NCBI RefSeq assembly: GCF_902635505.1
Contig: NC_045432.1
Location: 4,631,762-4,695,761 of the forward strand
Direction: 5' to 3'
From: Sarcophilus harrisii
Lineage: Eukaryota > Chordata > Mammalia > Dasyuromorphia > Dasyuridae
DNA: 64,000 nucleotides
In this document: piece by piece, positions 34,485-48,060 of the stretch
Layout: each line of letters starts with the position of its first letter
Position numbering within the stretch: position 1 is the first letter of the stretch
The notes under the pieces: generated by a model
What the model was told of the DNA's origin: nothing
Seen by the model: only the letters and a program-made list of their open reading frames with translations
Databases searched by the model: none
Position numbers and translations under genes: made by a program

Positions 34485-37400
34485 TATCTGAGGGAATTTA
34501 GAGAGGAGGAGGAACACTGTGTGAATCTTACTCTCATCAGATTTAGCTCAAAGAGAAAATAATTGACATATTTGGTTTACAGCGAAACTTTTCTCACCTT
34601 ATTAAAAAGTGGGAAAGGGAAAAGGAAAAGGAAAAGAGTAATAAGAGAAGGGTAGAAGAAAGGGGAGGGATTCAAAGGGGGTGAGAAGGATCCTAATGAG
34701 AGAGAGCTGCATAACACAAGTGGTGTCCATAAGTTTAATACTGAGAAAAAGGGTAAGGGGTGTTAAGAAAAACAAAAGCATAATGTGGGGATAATAAGAT
34801 GGCAAAAAATACAGAATTTGTAATTTTAACCATAAATGTGAATGGGATGAACTCTCCCATAAAGCAGAGGCGGATAGCAGACTGGATCAAAAGTCAGAAC
34901 ATGTAAACAACATGTTGTTTACAGGAAACACATGTAAAGCAGGGAGATACATGCAGAGTAAAGGTAAAAGGTTTGAGCAGAATCTATTATGCTTCAGGCG
35001 AAGTCAAAAAAGCCAGGATAGCCATACTTATTTCAGATCAAGCAAAAGCAAAAATTGATCTAATTAAAAGAGATAAATAAGGAAACTATATCTTGCTAAA
35101 GGGTAGCATAGACAATGAAGCAATATAAATACTAAACATATATGCAGCAAGTGGTATAGCATCTGACTTCCTAAAAAAGAAGTTAAAAGAGAGTTGCAAG
35201 AAGAAATAGACAGCAAAACTATAATAAAGGGAAATCTCAACCTTGCACTCTCAGAATTAGATAAATCAAACCACAGAACAAATAAGAAATAAATTAAAGA
35301 GGTAAATAGAATATTAGAAAAACTAGGTATGATGGATCTTTGGAGAAAACTGATTGGTGACAGAAAGGAAGAACTGCTTCTCAGCAGTTCATGGAGCCTA
35401 TACAAAAATTGACCATATATTATATATACAGACCTCAAAATTTAATGCAGGAAGACAGAAATAGTAAATGCTTTCTTTTCAGATCACGATATAATAAAAA
35501 CTACATTCGACAAAAAGTTAGGGGTAAATAGACCAAAAAGTAACTGGAAACTAAATAATCTCATCTTAAAGAATGATTGGGTGAAAAAGGAAAGTATAGA
35601 CACAAATAATAATTTCACTCAAGTTAATGACAATGATGAGACATCATACCAAAATCACATGTAGGATGCAGCCAAAGTGGTAATAAAAAGAAATTTTATA
35701 TCTTTAGAGGCTTCCTTGAATAAAACAGAGAAAGAGAAGATCAATGAATTGGGCTTGCAACTTAAAAAGCTAGAAAAAGACCAAATTAAAAGCCCCCAAT
35801 CAAATACTAAACTTGAAATTCTAAAATTAAAAGGAAAAATTAATAATATTGAAAGTAAAAAAAACTATTCAATTAATAAATAAAATTAAGAGTTGCTTTC
35901 ATGAAAAAAACAATAAAATAGATTAACCTCTGGTAAATCTGATTAGAAAAAGAGAGAGGTAAATCAAATTAGTAGTCTTAAAAATCAAAAGGGAAAACTT
36001 TCCGCCAATGAAGAGGAAATTAGAGAAATAATAAAAAGTTACTTTGCCCAGCTTTATGCCAATAAATTTGATAACCTAAGTGAAATGGATGACTACCTCC
36101 AAAATTATAGGCTTCCCAGATTAACAGAGGAAGAAGTAAATTGCTCAAATAGTCCCATTTCAGAAAAAGAAATAGAACAAGCTATTAATCAACTCCCTAA
36201 GAATAAATCCCCAGGACCAGAAGGATTTACATGTGAATTCTACCAAACATTTAAAGAACAATTAGCCCCAATGCTATATAAACTATTTGAAAAAATAGGG
36301 AATGAAGGAGCCCTATCCAATTCCTTTTATTGTGGGGAGCCGGCACTAATCTACAGCCACATAAGGCCAACCTTGAATAGGTTGAATCTCCTAATCACAC
36401 TATACCAAAGACTTCCTGAATAGGAATCTCCTAATCACATCCTAACTTTGAATAGGCAGATATCTAGGCATCCCCTAATCGCATCATAGAGCTTCCTGCC
36501 ACCAGAAACATCTGAGCAGCTCATCATTGGGCGGGATACCAACCCTTTGTCTAGGACCCCCACCCTGTATTGTGTTTGAACAACCCTGCCTTCTTTTCTA
36601 CTGCTATATATATCTGTACTATTGCACCCATTAAAATGAGGCTTGATCAGAATGATTTGACTTGCCTCCATTTTGCATGTCCCCTCTCTCTTGCCCTTAT
36701 CTCTTTTCTTCCAGGGTCCACACACTCTGCCTCCCGCCAAGGCATTTTATGACACAGACATGATACTGATACCTAAACCAGGTAGGATGAAAACAGAGAA
36801 AGAAAATTATAGACCAATCTCCCTAATTAATATTTATGCTAAAATTTTAAATAGGATATTAGCAAAAGGCCTACAGAAAATCATCCCCAGGATAATACAT
36901 CATGATCAAGTAGGATTTATACCAGGAATGCAGGGCTAATTCAATATTAGGAAAACTATTAGTATAATTGACCATATTAATAACCAAATTAACAAAAACC
37001 ATATGATTATCTCAATAGATGCAGAAAAAGCATTTGATAAAATCCAACATCCATTCCTATTAAAAACACTTGAGAGTATAGGAATAAATGGACTTTTCCT
37101 TAAAATAATCAGTAACATCTATTTAAAACCATCAGTGAGCATCATATGTAATGGGGATAAACAGGCACCATTCCCAGTAACATCAGAAATGAAACAGAGT
37201 TGCCCACTATCACCATTACTATTCAATATTATATTAGAAATGCTAGCTTTGGCAATAAGAGTTGAGAAAGAGATTAAAGGAATTAGAGTAGGTAATGAGG
37301 AAACCAAATTATCCCTCTTTGATGATGATATGATGGTATGCTTAGACAACCCCAGAGATTCTACTAAAAAGCTATCAGAAATAATCCACACTTTTAGCAA

Positions 37401-39246
37401 AGTTACAGGATACAAATAAATAAGCCCACATAAGTCATCATCATTACTATATGTCACTAACAAAATCCAACAGTTAGAGTTACAGAGAAATTCCATTTAA
37501 AGTAATTACTGAGAGTATATAAAATATTTAGGAATCTATCTGCCAAGGGAAAATCAGGAACTATATGAGCAAAACTACAAAACACTTTCCACACAAATAA
37601 AGTCAGATCTAACCAACTGGAAAAATATTAAATACTCTTGGATAGGGTGAGCAAATAAAATAAGGATGACAATATTACCTAACGTTATCTATTTATTTAG
37701 TGCTATACCAATCAGACTCCAAAAAAACCTATTTTAATGACCTAGAAAAAATAACAAAAGTTTATATGGAAAAAGTAAAGGTCAAGAATTTCAAGGGAAC
37801 TAATGAAAAAAAAAAATCAAATGAAAGTGGCCTAGCTGTACCACATTTAAATATATATTAGAAAGCAGCAGTTACCAAAACCATTTGGTATTGGCTAAGA
37901 AATAGACTAGTTGATCAATGGAATAGGTTAGGTTCAAAGAGCAAAACAGTCAATAACTTTAATAATCTAATGTTTGACAAACCCAGAGACCCCAACTTTT
38001 GGGATAAGATTTCATTATGTGACAAAAACTGCTAGGAAAATTGGAAATTAGTATGGCAGAAACTAGACACTGACCCACCTTAACACTGTACACCAAGATA
38101 AGGTCAAAATGGGTCCATGACCTAGGCATAAAGAATGAGATTATAAATAAATTAGAAGAATATAGGATAGTTTACCTCTCAGACCTGTAGAAGGGGAAGG
38201 GATTTATGACCAAAGAAGAACTAGAAATCATTATTGATCACAAAATAGAAAATTTTGATTATATCAAATTGAAAAGTTTTTGTAAAAAGTGCAGACAAGC
38301 TTAGAAAGGAAGCAATAAACTGGGAAAACATTTTACAGTCAAAAGTTCTGATAAAGACCTCATTTCCAAAATATATAGAGAATTGGCTCTAATTTATAAG
38401 AAATCAAGCCATTCTCCAATTGATAAATGGTCAAAGGATATGAACTGACAGTTCTCAAATGAAGAAATTGAAACTATATCTAGCCATATGAAAAGATGCT
38501 CCAAGTCATTATTAATCAAAGAAATGCAAATTAAGACAACTCTGAGATATCACTACACACCTGTCAGACTGGCTAGAATGATAAGGAAAGATAATGTGGA
38601 ATGTTGGAGGGGATGTGGGAAAACTGGGACATTGATGCATTGTTGGTGGAATTGTGAACACATCCAGAGCAATTTGGAACTATACTCAAAAAGTTATCAA
38701 ACTGTGCATACCCTTTGATCCAGCAGTGTTACTACTAGGCTTATATCCTAAAGAGAATTTAAAGGACAAAAAGGGACCCACATTTGCAAAAATGTGGCAG
38801 CCCTCTTTGTAGTGGCCAGAAACAGGAAACTGAGTAGATGCCCATCAATTGGAGAATGGCTGAATAAATTGTGGTATATGAATATTATGGGATATTATTT
38901 TTCTGTAAGAAATGACCAGCAGAATGATTTCAGAAAGGCCTGGAGAGACTTACATGAACTGATGCTGAGTGAAATGAGCAGGACCAGGAGATCATTATAT
39001 ACTTCAACAACAATACTATATGATGATCAATTCTCATGGACGTGGCCATCTTCAACAACGAGATGAACCAAATCAATTCTAATAGAGCAGTAATGAACTG
39101 AACCAGCTACACCCAGCGAAAGAACTCTGGGAGATGACTATGAACCACAACATAGAATTCCCAATTCCTCTATTTTTGTCTGCCTGCATTTTTATTTCCT
39201 TCACAGGTTAATTGTACACAATTTTAAAGTCCGAATCTTTTTGTAC
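34485..39246 (+). mobile_element. L1 with most of ORF2 and 3' UTR, holding a solo LTR
   Basis: It starts in the inter-ORF region ('gtgtgaatcttactctcatc'). ORF2 begins near 34805 with the endonuclease segment ('TINVNGMNSPIKQRRIADW'). The RT follows: RT piece with [20 protein letters not shown] at 36085-36330, then [20 protein letters not shown] at 36790-36890 and [18 protein letters not shown] at 37003-37056. In the catalytic RT motif the usual F-A-D-D reads F-D-D-D at 37318. The C-terminal part with the CCHC-like region is at 38488-39060. Several frameshifts and stops break the endonuclease and later parts, so it is inactive. It has no A-tail: at about 39246 it joins a reversed L1 piece. A solo LTR at 36331-36744 interrupts the RT region. 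Confidence 0.9.
36331..36744 (+). mobile_element. Solo LTR inside L1 ORF2, with 6-bp target duplication
   Basis: It starts TGTGGGGAGCC and ends CGCCAAGGCA, with TATA-like 'gctatatatatctg' near 36602 and an ATTAAA poly(A)-type signal near 36631. TTTTAT flanks it on both sides (36325-36330 and 36745-36750). A 6-bp duplication suits a class II ERV. It is younger than the L1 it interrupts. Strand follows the order of TATA and poly(A) signal. Confidence 0.88.
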
Positions 39247-39580
39247 AGCAAAATATTCCATAATATTCATATACCACAATTTATTCAGCCATTCCCCAAC
39301 TGATGGGCATCTACTCAGTTTCCAGTTTCTGGCCACTACAAAGAGGGCTGCCACAAGCATTCTTGCACATACAGGTCCCTTTCCCTTCTTTATAATCTCT
39401 TTGGGATATAAGCCCAGTAGTAACACTGCTGGATCAAAGGGTATGCACAGTTTGATAACTTTTTGAGCATAATTCCAAATTTCTCTCCAGAATGGTTGGA
39501 TGTATTCACAATTCCACCAACAATGTATTAGTGTCCCTCTTTTCCCACATACCCTCCAACATTCTTTTAAGGACATCCTA
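39247..39580 (-). mobile_element. L1 ORF2 C-terminal fragment, reversed
   Basis: The minus strand encodes KECWRVCGKRGTLIHCWWNC and later LVAALFVVARNWKLSRCPSV, the end of L1 ORF2. It is joined tail-inwards to the 3' UTR of the plus-strand L1, without an A-tail between. Confidence 0.88.
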
Positions 39581-40535
39581 TTATGTGTATTTCTTAATAT
39601 TACACTTAGATGAATTCCACAGTGTAATTTTATTTATTTTAACCTGTGGGACAGTTTACTCCAGGTCAGGGGACAAAGAAAGGCAATAAATGAAGTCCTG
39701 AATTTGTGACAGGATGTGAGTAATGAATTCCTTCAGTGTACATAGGAAAGGAGACCAAATCATCAGTATTGAAATTACCTATTAAACTCTTTATGATGGC
39801 AATGATCATCTGATATAGCATGAGAACTTGTAACTGTAGAGACACCACTGATTTATGTAGAGTAGGCTAGCTCCCGGGAGGGCTTCAGGGTCAGCCAGAG
39901 TCAAGAAAAATTAAAGTCCTTGGTCTTTTGGGGGAGAAGGGAAGGAGGCATGCAAACTGCCATGTGGCTTGTCAAAGTTCTCTCCTTGATTCTGGAGTCC
40001 TGAGTCACCAGCCTCTCTCCTCCTCATCCTGCTGCCAAGTCACTCTGCCCTCTCTCCCTCCACCCTTCAGTCCTTGCCTCTGATTATCTTAACACCAAAC
40101 ATTCAGCAAGCACCAACGTGAGAAAAGTCATTTATACAAATATATGCTAATAGAGTCATTGTCTCACATCAAATAGGTAATTAGTCTTAAATGCTGGGTT
40201 GCCTGATTCAAGCATACCTTTTTGGAGTTTCAGCTCTCTACAGATTTGCTTTCACCTTTACTTTTACTTTATTTAATAAAATATTGACATGAATCACTCA
40301 CAAGAGCAATATTCAGAGAAAATAAATTCAAAAACAAGGGCAATAGTTTTGAAGGCAATTTATGAAAATAATATCAGAGTGAGACTTGGTCCTTATCAAA
40401 TGAGACATGCAGATAAATATTGGCTTTGGTGAACAAGGTTAGTAAATTAAAAAGAAAACCCTGGGAGTTTATGAAATCAGTAAGAGTGGCTACAGCTGTA
40501 GTCATTGTCCTAATTAGGAGGGCTGGGATTCCAGT
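39581..40535. other. Unassigned sequence
   Basis: No gene or named repeat is recognised. The 60-codon frame at 39666-39848 is unsupported. Confidence 0.5.
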
Positions 40536-42690
40536 TTAGCTCCTCTACTTCTGCTGAGAGTAAGATTCACACAATGTTCATCCCCCTCCCTTCTTTCCCT
40601 CAAATACATGAGATGTAATTTCCCTTTTTTTTTTTTTTACCTCCACTTTTCCCTTTCTCTGGTACAATCCCCTTTCCACCTCTAGTTCCTTTTTTATATT
40701 ATAACAGTAAAATCAAATCATACATTTACTCTTTATGTATATTCATAACAGAAATGCAGTTCCAAGAGTTCTTTTTACTGTTTTCTGCTTCTCTTGAGTC
40801 CTATGGTTAGAGATCATTTTTCTTTGTTTAGCTCTAGTTTTTTCATTAGAAACAAATGGAATTCACCTGTTTCATTAAATGTCCATCTTCTTCCCAGGAA
40901 GAAAATGCTCAGCTTAACTGGGTAGTTTATTCTTGGCTGCATTCCAAGTTTTTTTGCCCTTAGAAATATCAGATTCCAGGCCCTTTCATCCTTTAATGTG
41001 GATCCTGAGTGATCCTTATTATGACTCCTTGGTATTTGAATTGTTTTTTTTTTCTGGCTTCTTGTAATACTTTTTCCTTAGTTTGATAGTTCTGAAATTT
41101 AGCCACAATATTCCTTGGAGGTTTTATTTTAGGGTCTCTTAGAAGATCTTCGATGAATTCTTTCAATGATTATTTTACCTTTTGATTCTATTGCATCTGG
41201 GCAGTTCTCTTTGATGATTTCCTGTAAAATAGTGTCTAGGCTCTTTTTTTCATCATAATTTTCAGGAAGCCCAATAAGCCTAAAATTATCTCTCCTAGAT
41301 CTATTTTCCAGGCCTATTGTTTTTCCAAGTAGATATTTAACATTTTTTCCCATTTTTTCCTTTTTTTGGTTTTGCTTGCCTGATTCTTGATGTCCCAACG
41401 AATCATTCATTTCTATTTGTTCAGTTCTGATTTTTAATGAGTTATTTTCTTCATTAGCTTTTTTTTACTTCTTTTTATATATGTCCAATTGAGTTTTTAA
41501 GTGAGTTGTTTTGTTCCATGGAGTTTTTTTCCATTTCACTAATTTTTTTTTTTTTTACTGAGTTATTTTCATTTTCCAATTCACAAATCCTACTTTCCTG
41601 GGAGTTAATTATCTTTTCCAATTCAGAAATTCTGTTTCCCTAGGAGTTGTTTACCTTTTCCAATTCACACTTCAGGAAGTTGTTTTCTTTTTCCACTTTA
41701 TCAAATTTTTCTTTTATTGAATTATATGTCTTTTTCATACTCTCTTGCAGAGCTTCTCTTTCCTTTCCCCATTTTTCTTCTAGCTTTCTTTTAAGATCTT
41801 TTATAATTTCTTCTAGGAGAGCCTTGTGTGATGGGAACCAAGTTACACCTCCCTTTGGGGTTTTGTCTGAAGACTGTCTGCTATTAGTCTCCTTGGGGAT
41901 GAAAACATGCTCTCTTTCTTTATAGAACTATCAATGGTTAGAGTACACAGCTTTTTTTTTTTTAAAAGCTCTCAGGGTCTGCCTTCAGGGCAAGGAGTTT
42001 ACCAGCTTCTCCTGCAGAACAGGGATAGATATATGGACAGTAGCTGTCCTGCAAACAGGCTGCAAAGAGCAGCCAGACTGTGGAAGTGCTTTGGGAAGAG
42101 CCCTGCAGCAGAACTGTCCCTGCCCTGGGAAATGTGGCCTCTATGAGGAACTTCTACTGCCCCAGGGAGAGCCCCCCTGGTGTGTAGAACTGTGACTTCC
42201 CCTGGCAAAACCCCGTGCTGCAGAATGAGGCTACACAGCTGTGCTGTAGTCTGTGCTGAGTCACTTCCGGTGCTGGGTGGGTGTACCCAGATCCTGTTAA
42301 ATTCTGGCCTTTTTTGGAGTACACTCTACCTTTGTGTTTGTGTAACTTCTCTACTGATCTACTGCTTAGCAATAAAGCAGAGCAGCCAACATGTGGTAGA
42401 GTCCTCCCTGCAAATTTTCCACTTGCGGAGACTGCTCCCACCCTGGTCAACTCAGTGTGCTAACCTCTGTCTTCTGTCTCCCTGCCTTCGCTAACCTGCT
42501 CCTGCCAATCAGGACAAACCTTTTCTGGCAATCTTCCAGATTGTCTTTGCCTTGTAATTTGTTGTACTCCCAATATTAGTGGATTTTTACTACTCAACCA
42601 CTATTTCTGAGGCTGAATTTGGTCATTAGTAGTGAGGGTAGAAGAGAAGCTTAGAATGACACGTGTGTCTTCTCCGCCATTTTGGCCCTT
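40536..42690 (-). mobile_element. L1 5' half: 5' UTR, ORF1 and inter-ORF region
   Basis: The minus strand starts with 'gccaaaatggcggagaag' at about 42690, the L1 5' end. A GC-richer 5' UTR (42690-41930), coiled-coil-coding ORF1 sequence, and the ORF1 RNA-binding part (41129-41410, with LENRSRRDNFRLIGLPE) follow. It ends in the inter-ORF region near 40540, where ORF2 should begin. ORF1 is broken. Open frames at 41907-42494 are chance within the 5' UTR. Confidence 0.85.
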
Positions 42691-43339
42691 ATAGTATTTT
42701 TTAAAAAGAAAAAAAAATAATTCTTTAAAACTTATGGTTACATTGAAACAGCTGTATACTTGTGCAATCTATAACATCTTTACACTTCTTATCTCCAAAA
42801 AGGGGTAGGTTTGATGGGGTATGGCTTTTTTTTTTGTGGGGGGGGGAATATAGCAGTAACTCTAAGGCCTTGGAGTGCTGTAGTTCCACAGACAATGGTG
42901 GCTGCCTGATAACAATCTGTTGGTCAGTGATAACAGGGTTTCCCAAACAAACAATGTGGCGCTTACCAGGCCACTCCTCAATTCTACCTCTAAGTCTTAA
43001 CATTAGTATATCATTGCCCCTTAACTTGGAGACAAACTGACTTTGTGAATTCTTTTGTTATACTTTTGATAGTAACCTGGTTACCCTAACATTGTTGGGG
43101 TGTCTTAAACTGTAGCATTTTATGACCTGTCTATCCTCCTTGTGAAGGTAAACCGTTTGTTGGGTTTTCATCTTTTTCTTCTGTTTTCTCCACACTGTCC
43201 AATAGTTAAGACAATCACAAGCACCTAGGAAGGTTTGTGTGATCATCAGGAGCTCCATGCTCAGCAAACTTACCTTTAATGGGAATGTCCAGATTTTGAA
43301 ATTCTTGCAATTCAGTATACTTCGTTTCTAGCCAGGGAT
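42691..43339. other. Unassigned sequence
   Basis: It contains poly-G/poly-T runs near 42830. A 92-codon frame is open on each strand at 42725-43040, with no domain I recognise. It may belong to the leader of the adjoining retroviral fossil. Confidence 0.35.
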
Positions 43340-44530
43340 AATCTGCCAAGTTTTCACCCTATGTGAGATACTGGAAAAGATGAGGTGCTATAGTACTGGG
43401 AATTGTAAGGCTTGTGGCAAAGATGGGATAATTCAGCTCTGTCCCCATTCCTAAGAATCCCCCCTTCCTTTATCTCTTAAAAAAGAGGCAACTTAGGTCT
43501 AAAAGATCTTAAGACTAAGAAACTTGTTTTCTTTACAATACTGCCTGGCCTCAATATACCTTGGGGGACCAGGAAAAAAATTTTCAATAATGGATCCATT
43601 AACTATAACATTATCCTGCAGCTGGATTTGTTTTGCTGTAAACAAGGCAAGTGTACTGAAGTTCCCCATGCCCAAGCCTTTGTGGCCTTATCCCAAGATG
43701 CTAAATTAAGACAGCACTGCAGGATGCTGCTGGTAAAATTTATTTCAGGGGAATTGAAAGTACATACTGATCTTCTAGGTGACCCCCTCCTTTCATTCCT
43801 CTAATGACCTCTGCCTCCTCATGCAGTCCTTATCAAGAGGCCCAAGATTACATTCTGGGACCATCCCCTTATCAAGATTGGGACCTTATGTCCAGCAATA
43901 TTTCTTCAACTCAGTTCCCTTCACCTCTTGAGCCAGATTCTGAAACATTTCAGTCCCCTGGTCCTCGATTCTTACCATACAAGGAGCAAGACTCTATTTT
44001 CTCTTGCTCAGGACCCTAATTCATCCTCTCTTTCTAAACTCTGCCCATGGAGAGAAGTAGCAGACTCTCGGGGTGGAACATTCAGGGTGCACATGCCTTT
44101 TCTATGTCCAACCTTTCCCAGATTAAGGAAAAACTTGGCCATTACTGCCATGACCCCATTACATATACTGAGGGCTTTAAAGCCATATCCCTCCAATTTG
44201 ATCTTTCCTAGGGAGATGTTAATATCATCATCTTCTCTTGTTGCACCATTGAGGAGAAAAAGAGAATCTGGGAATTAGTCCAGAAGTTTGGGGATGATAT
44301 GGCTTCATCCTCCTCCTCTGGCAGATTCCCCTGAGGCTATTGTTGTCCCAGTTTCAGATCCTGGGTGGGATTACCAGGAAGGAAGCAATAACAGAAAGAG
44401 AAGGGATCATTTTCTAACCTGCCTCACCAAAGGCATGAAGAATGGAATTAAGAAGCAGGTTAATTAGTCCAGACTTAGAGAACTTACCCAAGGAGTTGAG
44501 GCTCTAAAGAAATACAATAACCAAACTACT
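43340..44530 (+). mobile_element. Class I (gammaretrovirus-like) ERV gag fossil
   Basis: Translated pieces resemble gammaretroviral matrix and then capsid: a proline/serine-rich stretch at 43800-44020 and capsid-like text with FKAISLQFDLS near 44170 and a WDYQEG-like segment near 44370. No LTRs, pol or env are attached. An old, broken partial copy. Class is inferred from recalled motifs; ends are approximate. Confidence 0.65.
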
Positions 44531-44544
44531 TGAAAAGACCATTA

Positions 44545-44770
44545 ATAATAGTCACTTTTATTTGTTCTCCTCTCTCTTCGCAATTCTCTACAATCTACCT
44601 TCTGCCCTCATCATTCCATTAAAACTTTTCTAATGCTGCTCATCATGTTTCCAAATCCCATGTCTTTTCCTTAATCCTCACCTTTCCTGATTACTTTTCC
44701 ACCTTTCCACCTTGACACTGTTATTAGCCCCTCCCTTGATACTTTTAAGTTTTTCTGAAATTATTTCCCA
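44545..44770 (+). mobile_element. LINE2 (L2) ORF2 fragment
   Basis: It matches the same L2 region that lies in the amplicon (compare 6560-6785), including 'cctcacctttcctgattactt' and 'cttgatactttt'. It is a separate, more diverged insertion. Confidence 0.65.
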
Positions 44771-45169
44771 CAGTTATGTTCCAAGTGATATTAATTATTC
44801 TGAAGACCCTTTCAGCTCTGTCTTTGTGTGTGTTGAGGATCCTTCTAGTGCTGCCATGCTGTATAAATTCACAGGTCATCCTAGTGCAGTGACATTCTGG
44901 ATTGAAAGGTCCTTTTCAGCTCTGACACTGTGATTTCTGAGTGTAACATCATATTACAACCATGAGTTCAGTCTACATGGTTCCTTCTTCTGCACAATTA
45001 GGGAATTTATTTTGGAAAAAAATATTTGGGTGAGGAAATTGTCTAGCATTTGGGCAGAAGTTGGGCTTTCCACAAAAACTGTCATTTCTATCTATCTCTG
45101 TGTTAGCGCTAGCCTCTTTGTGGTTGAGCCAAAATTGAAATTACTAGAAAACTTTGTGTAACTAAAAAA
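44771..45169. other. Unassigned sequence
   Basis: A short internal repetition of 'cctttcagctctg' (44809 and 44910) is visible. Nothing else is recognised. Confidence 0.4.
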
Positions 45170-45740
45170 CAGATTACTACAAGTCTCTATGACAGGTATT
45201 AAGAGGGGAAACTGGGGAAAGAACAGACCTTTTCTTGAAATTTTAAGGACTTGAGTAGGTGGATACACTGCTACCCCCAATCTAGGCCTACTGAATTGCT
45301 CAGTGTCCATTTTTGATATTCTCCTTTTCTGCCAGTGCTCAGTTCTATCATCTCTTTCTTCTGTAGCTGATCGATCCAGTTCTACCACTTCTTGACTCAA
45401 TTTTACTTCAACTTTGTTCCTAGCTTTCTATTTCCAAACACAAGGAATCTCTATCTTTCTGCTGACATGTCTCCTAGCTTTCATAGAATTTTCTAAAAGT
45501 ATGACCAAATCTCTTCAGGAAGTGCTGTTAATTATCTACAGAAGGTAGACACAGACCTGTTTCTATTTTGATTCTGATTGATTCACTTAATAACTACTCT
45601 CATCTAAGAAAGGTGCTTACTTTCTTTGTTGGGGGGAGGGAGGGAAGGGGAGAGGGTAATCATGGAAAGCTCCATGGGATTCTCCCAGCTCTAATAGCCT
45701 ATGACCTAAAAAATTTTCCCCATCCTAGGCCTTCTTAGGC
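45170..45740 (+). repeat. Repeat related to 57350-57915
   Basis: It shares with 57350-57915 a collinear series: 'cttttctgccag', 'gctgatcgatccagttct', 'ctctctttct' type blocks, 'gattctgattgattcac' and 'aggccagcattacagaa'. Both copies are followed at once by the same part of L1 ORF2. It is LTR-like in composition but no ends are defined. Confidence 0.5.
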
Positions 45741-45744
45741 CAGC

Positions 45745-48060
45745 ATTACAGAAGAAAGTAATTAATGGGACTTTCTATAAAATATCTAAAATCATCATTG
45801 AGCATTATTTATAATGGGGATAAGATCAGGAATGGAGCAAGGAAGCTCATCATCACATCTGTTATTTAATATTGTGCTAGAAATCTTAGCTCTAACAATA
45901 AGAGAAGAAAAATAAACTGAAGAAATTAGAAAAGGCAGTTCTAGAGAATAAACTAAAAAATTCAAAATAATTAACAACTTTAGTACAATTGCAGGATATA
46001 AAGTAAGCCTATGTAAATCATTAGTATTTCTATATATAACCAGAAAAGCCAACAGCAAAAGAAAGAAAAGAATGCCATTTAAAATAACTGCAGAATGATA
46101 ATTCGGGAAATTGGTATAGAAGAATTGCACATGTTTAACATATATTGGATTACTTGCCATCTAATGAATGGGGTGAGTGAAGGAGGGGAAAATGTGGAAC
46201 ACAAGGTTTTTTATAAATCAAAAGCTTTAATAATAAAAAAGAAAAATAAATAAATAAATAACTGCAGATATTATAAAATACTTGAAATACTTGGGAGTCT
46301 AGCTGCCAGGACAAACTCAGGAACTACATGAACACAAAATACTTTTCACACCAATAAATTCAGATCTAAGTATTTGAAACTATATCAATTTCTCATGAAC
46401 AGGCTCAGACAATATAATAAAAATGGCAATTCTGCCTTAAGTAATTTGTACTAAAGTATCTATACTTAAGCAATTAAATGCTATGTCCAGTTAACCTACC
46501 AAAAATTATTTTATAGTGCTAGAAAAAAATCATTAAAAATTTGTCTGGAAAAACAAAAGTTCAAGAGTTTTTATTAAAGGAATTAATCAAAAAGTGAGAA
46601 GATAGGTTGACTAATCATACCAGATATCAAACTGTATTATAAAGTAGTAATCATCAAAACTACCTGGTACTGGTTTAAAAATAGTGTAATGGATCAATGG
46701 AATAGTAATCTAGATGCCTAAGACACAGGAGTAAATGACCATAATAATCCAGTGTTTGGTAATGACAAGAACTACCTCCGGGACAGAATCTTCTAGAAAA
46801 ACTTTGAAAACAGTGTTATGGAATGTCAATATAGCCCTATTACCTATAATGTACACCAACAGAAATTCAAAATGGATACATGAGTTAGACTCCTATGTCT
46901 ATAGGAGTTGATAACATAAGCTAATTGGGAGAGCCTGTTATAGTTTAGCTGTCAGATCTGTAGAGAAGGGAAAAATTCAGGACCAAACAAGAGATAAAGT
47001 TATATCATATAAAATGGGTCATTTTGATGACAGTGAACAAAAAAGTTTTTAAACAAACAAAACCAATGCAGACATGATTAGAAGAAAAGCAGAAAATTGG
47101 GAAATAATTTTATAGAAAATATCCCTACCAACATCCTCATTTCTCAAATATATAGAGAACTGAGCCAAATTTAGAAGAATGTCATCATTGTTCAGTATAT
47201 AAATGGTCCAAGGATAAGAACAGGCTGATATCAAAGCTATCTATACTCATGTGAAAAATGCTCTAAATCATTATTGATTTGAGAAATGTTAATTCCAACA
47301 ATTCTGAGGTACCACCTTATACCTATTAGATTGTCCAACATGACAGAAAAAGAAAATAATAAATGTTGGAGAAATTTGAAACCATGTTCAAAGGCCAATT
47401 ATACTGTGCATATATTTGATCTGGCAATACCATTGATATATCTGTGTTCCAAAGAGACAAAAAAGGTGGGATGGGGGGAGGACGTGTTTGTACAAAAATC
47501 ATTACAATAACTCTTTTTTGTTATGGCAAAGTATTGGACGCTGATGGCATGCCAATCAACTGATTACTACCTGAACAACTTGGGATACAGAGCATAATTG
47601 AATACAACTTGTTATAAAAAATGATAAGCAGGCCGATTTCAGGGGGAAAAAATGGACAAATTCATATGAACTGTTGCATAGTGAAGTAAACAGAGCTAAG
47701 AGAATATGATACACACTAACAGCAACATTGTAGGATGATCAAGTATGAATGATTTAGATCTATTCAGCAACAGAGTGGTCTAAGACAGTTAGTTACAAAT
47801 GTATCGTGAGGAGAATTTCTATCTACATCCAGAAAAAGAATTGGTGGTTTCAGAATCCAGATCATAACACATTATTTTCATGTTCTTCACTTTTTTGGTG
47901 GAGAGAGGGATTCTTTTGGTCTGTTTCTTCTTCACCAACATAATATTGTAATATATTTTATATGATTGCACATATAGAACCTTGCTTACTAGCTTAGAGA
48001 AGTGGAAAGGGGGAGGAGAGAAAATTTGAAACTTCATATTTTTTAAAAATATATATGTTT
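45745..48060 (+). mobile_element. Old L1 ORF2 fragment
   Basis: It begins in the RT region ('ttgagcattatttataatggggat') and continues collinearly through the ORF2 C-terminus to the 3' UTR near 48050, heavily broken. A short L1 3' tail is nested at 46095-46257. Confidence 0.8.
46095..46257 (+). mobile_element. Short L1 3' tail nested in the older L1
   Basis: It runs from 'atgataattcggg' to an A/T-rich tail. ATAACTGCAGA flanks it at 46084-46094 and 46258-46268, a target-site duplication. Confidence 0.85.

Noticed and set aside
44545-44770. Possible fourth copy of the ADD amplicon, because it resembles 6560-6785
   Set aside because: The shared text is L2 ORF2, and no other part of the amplicon lies next to it. 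It is an independent L2 insertion.
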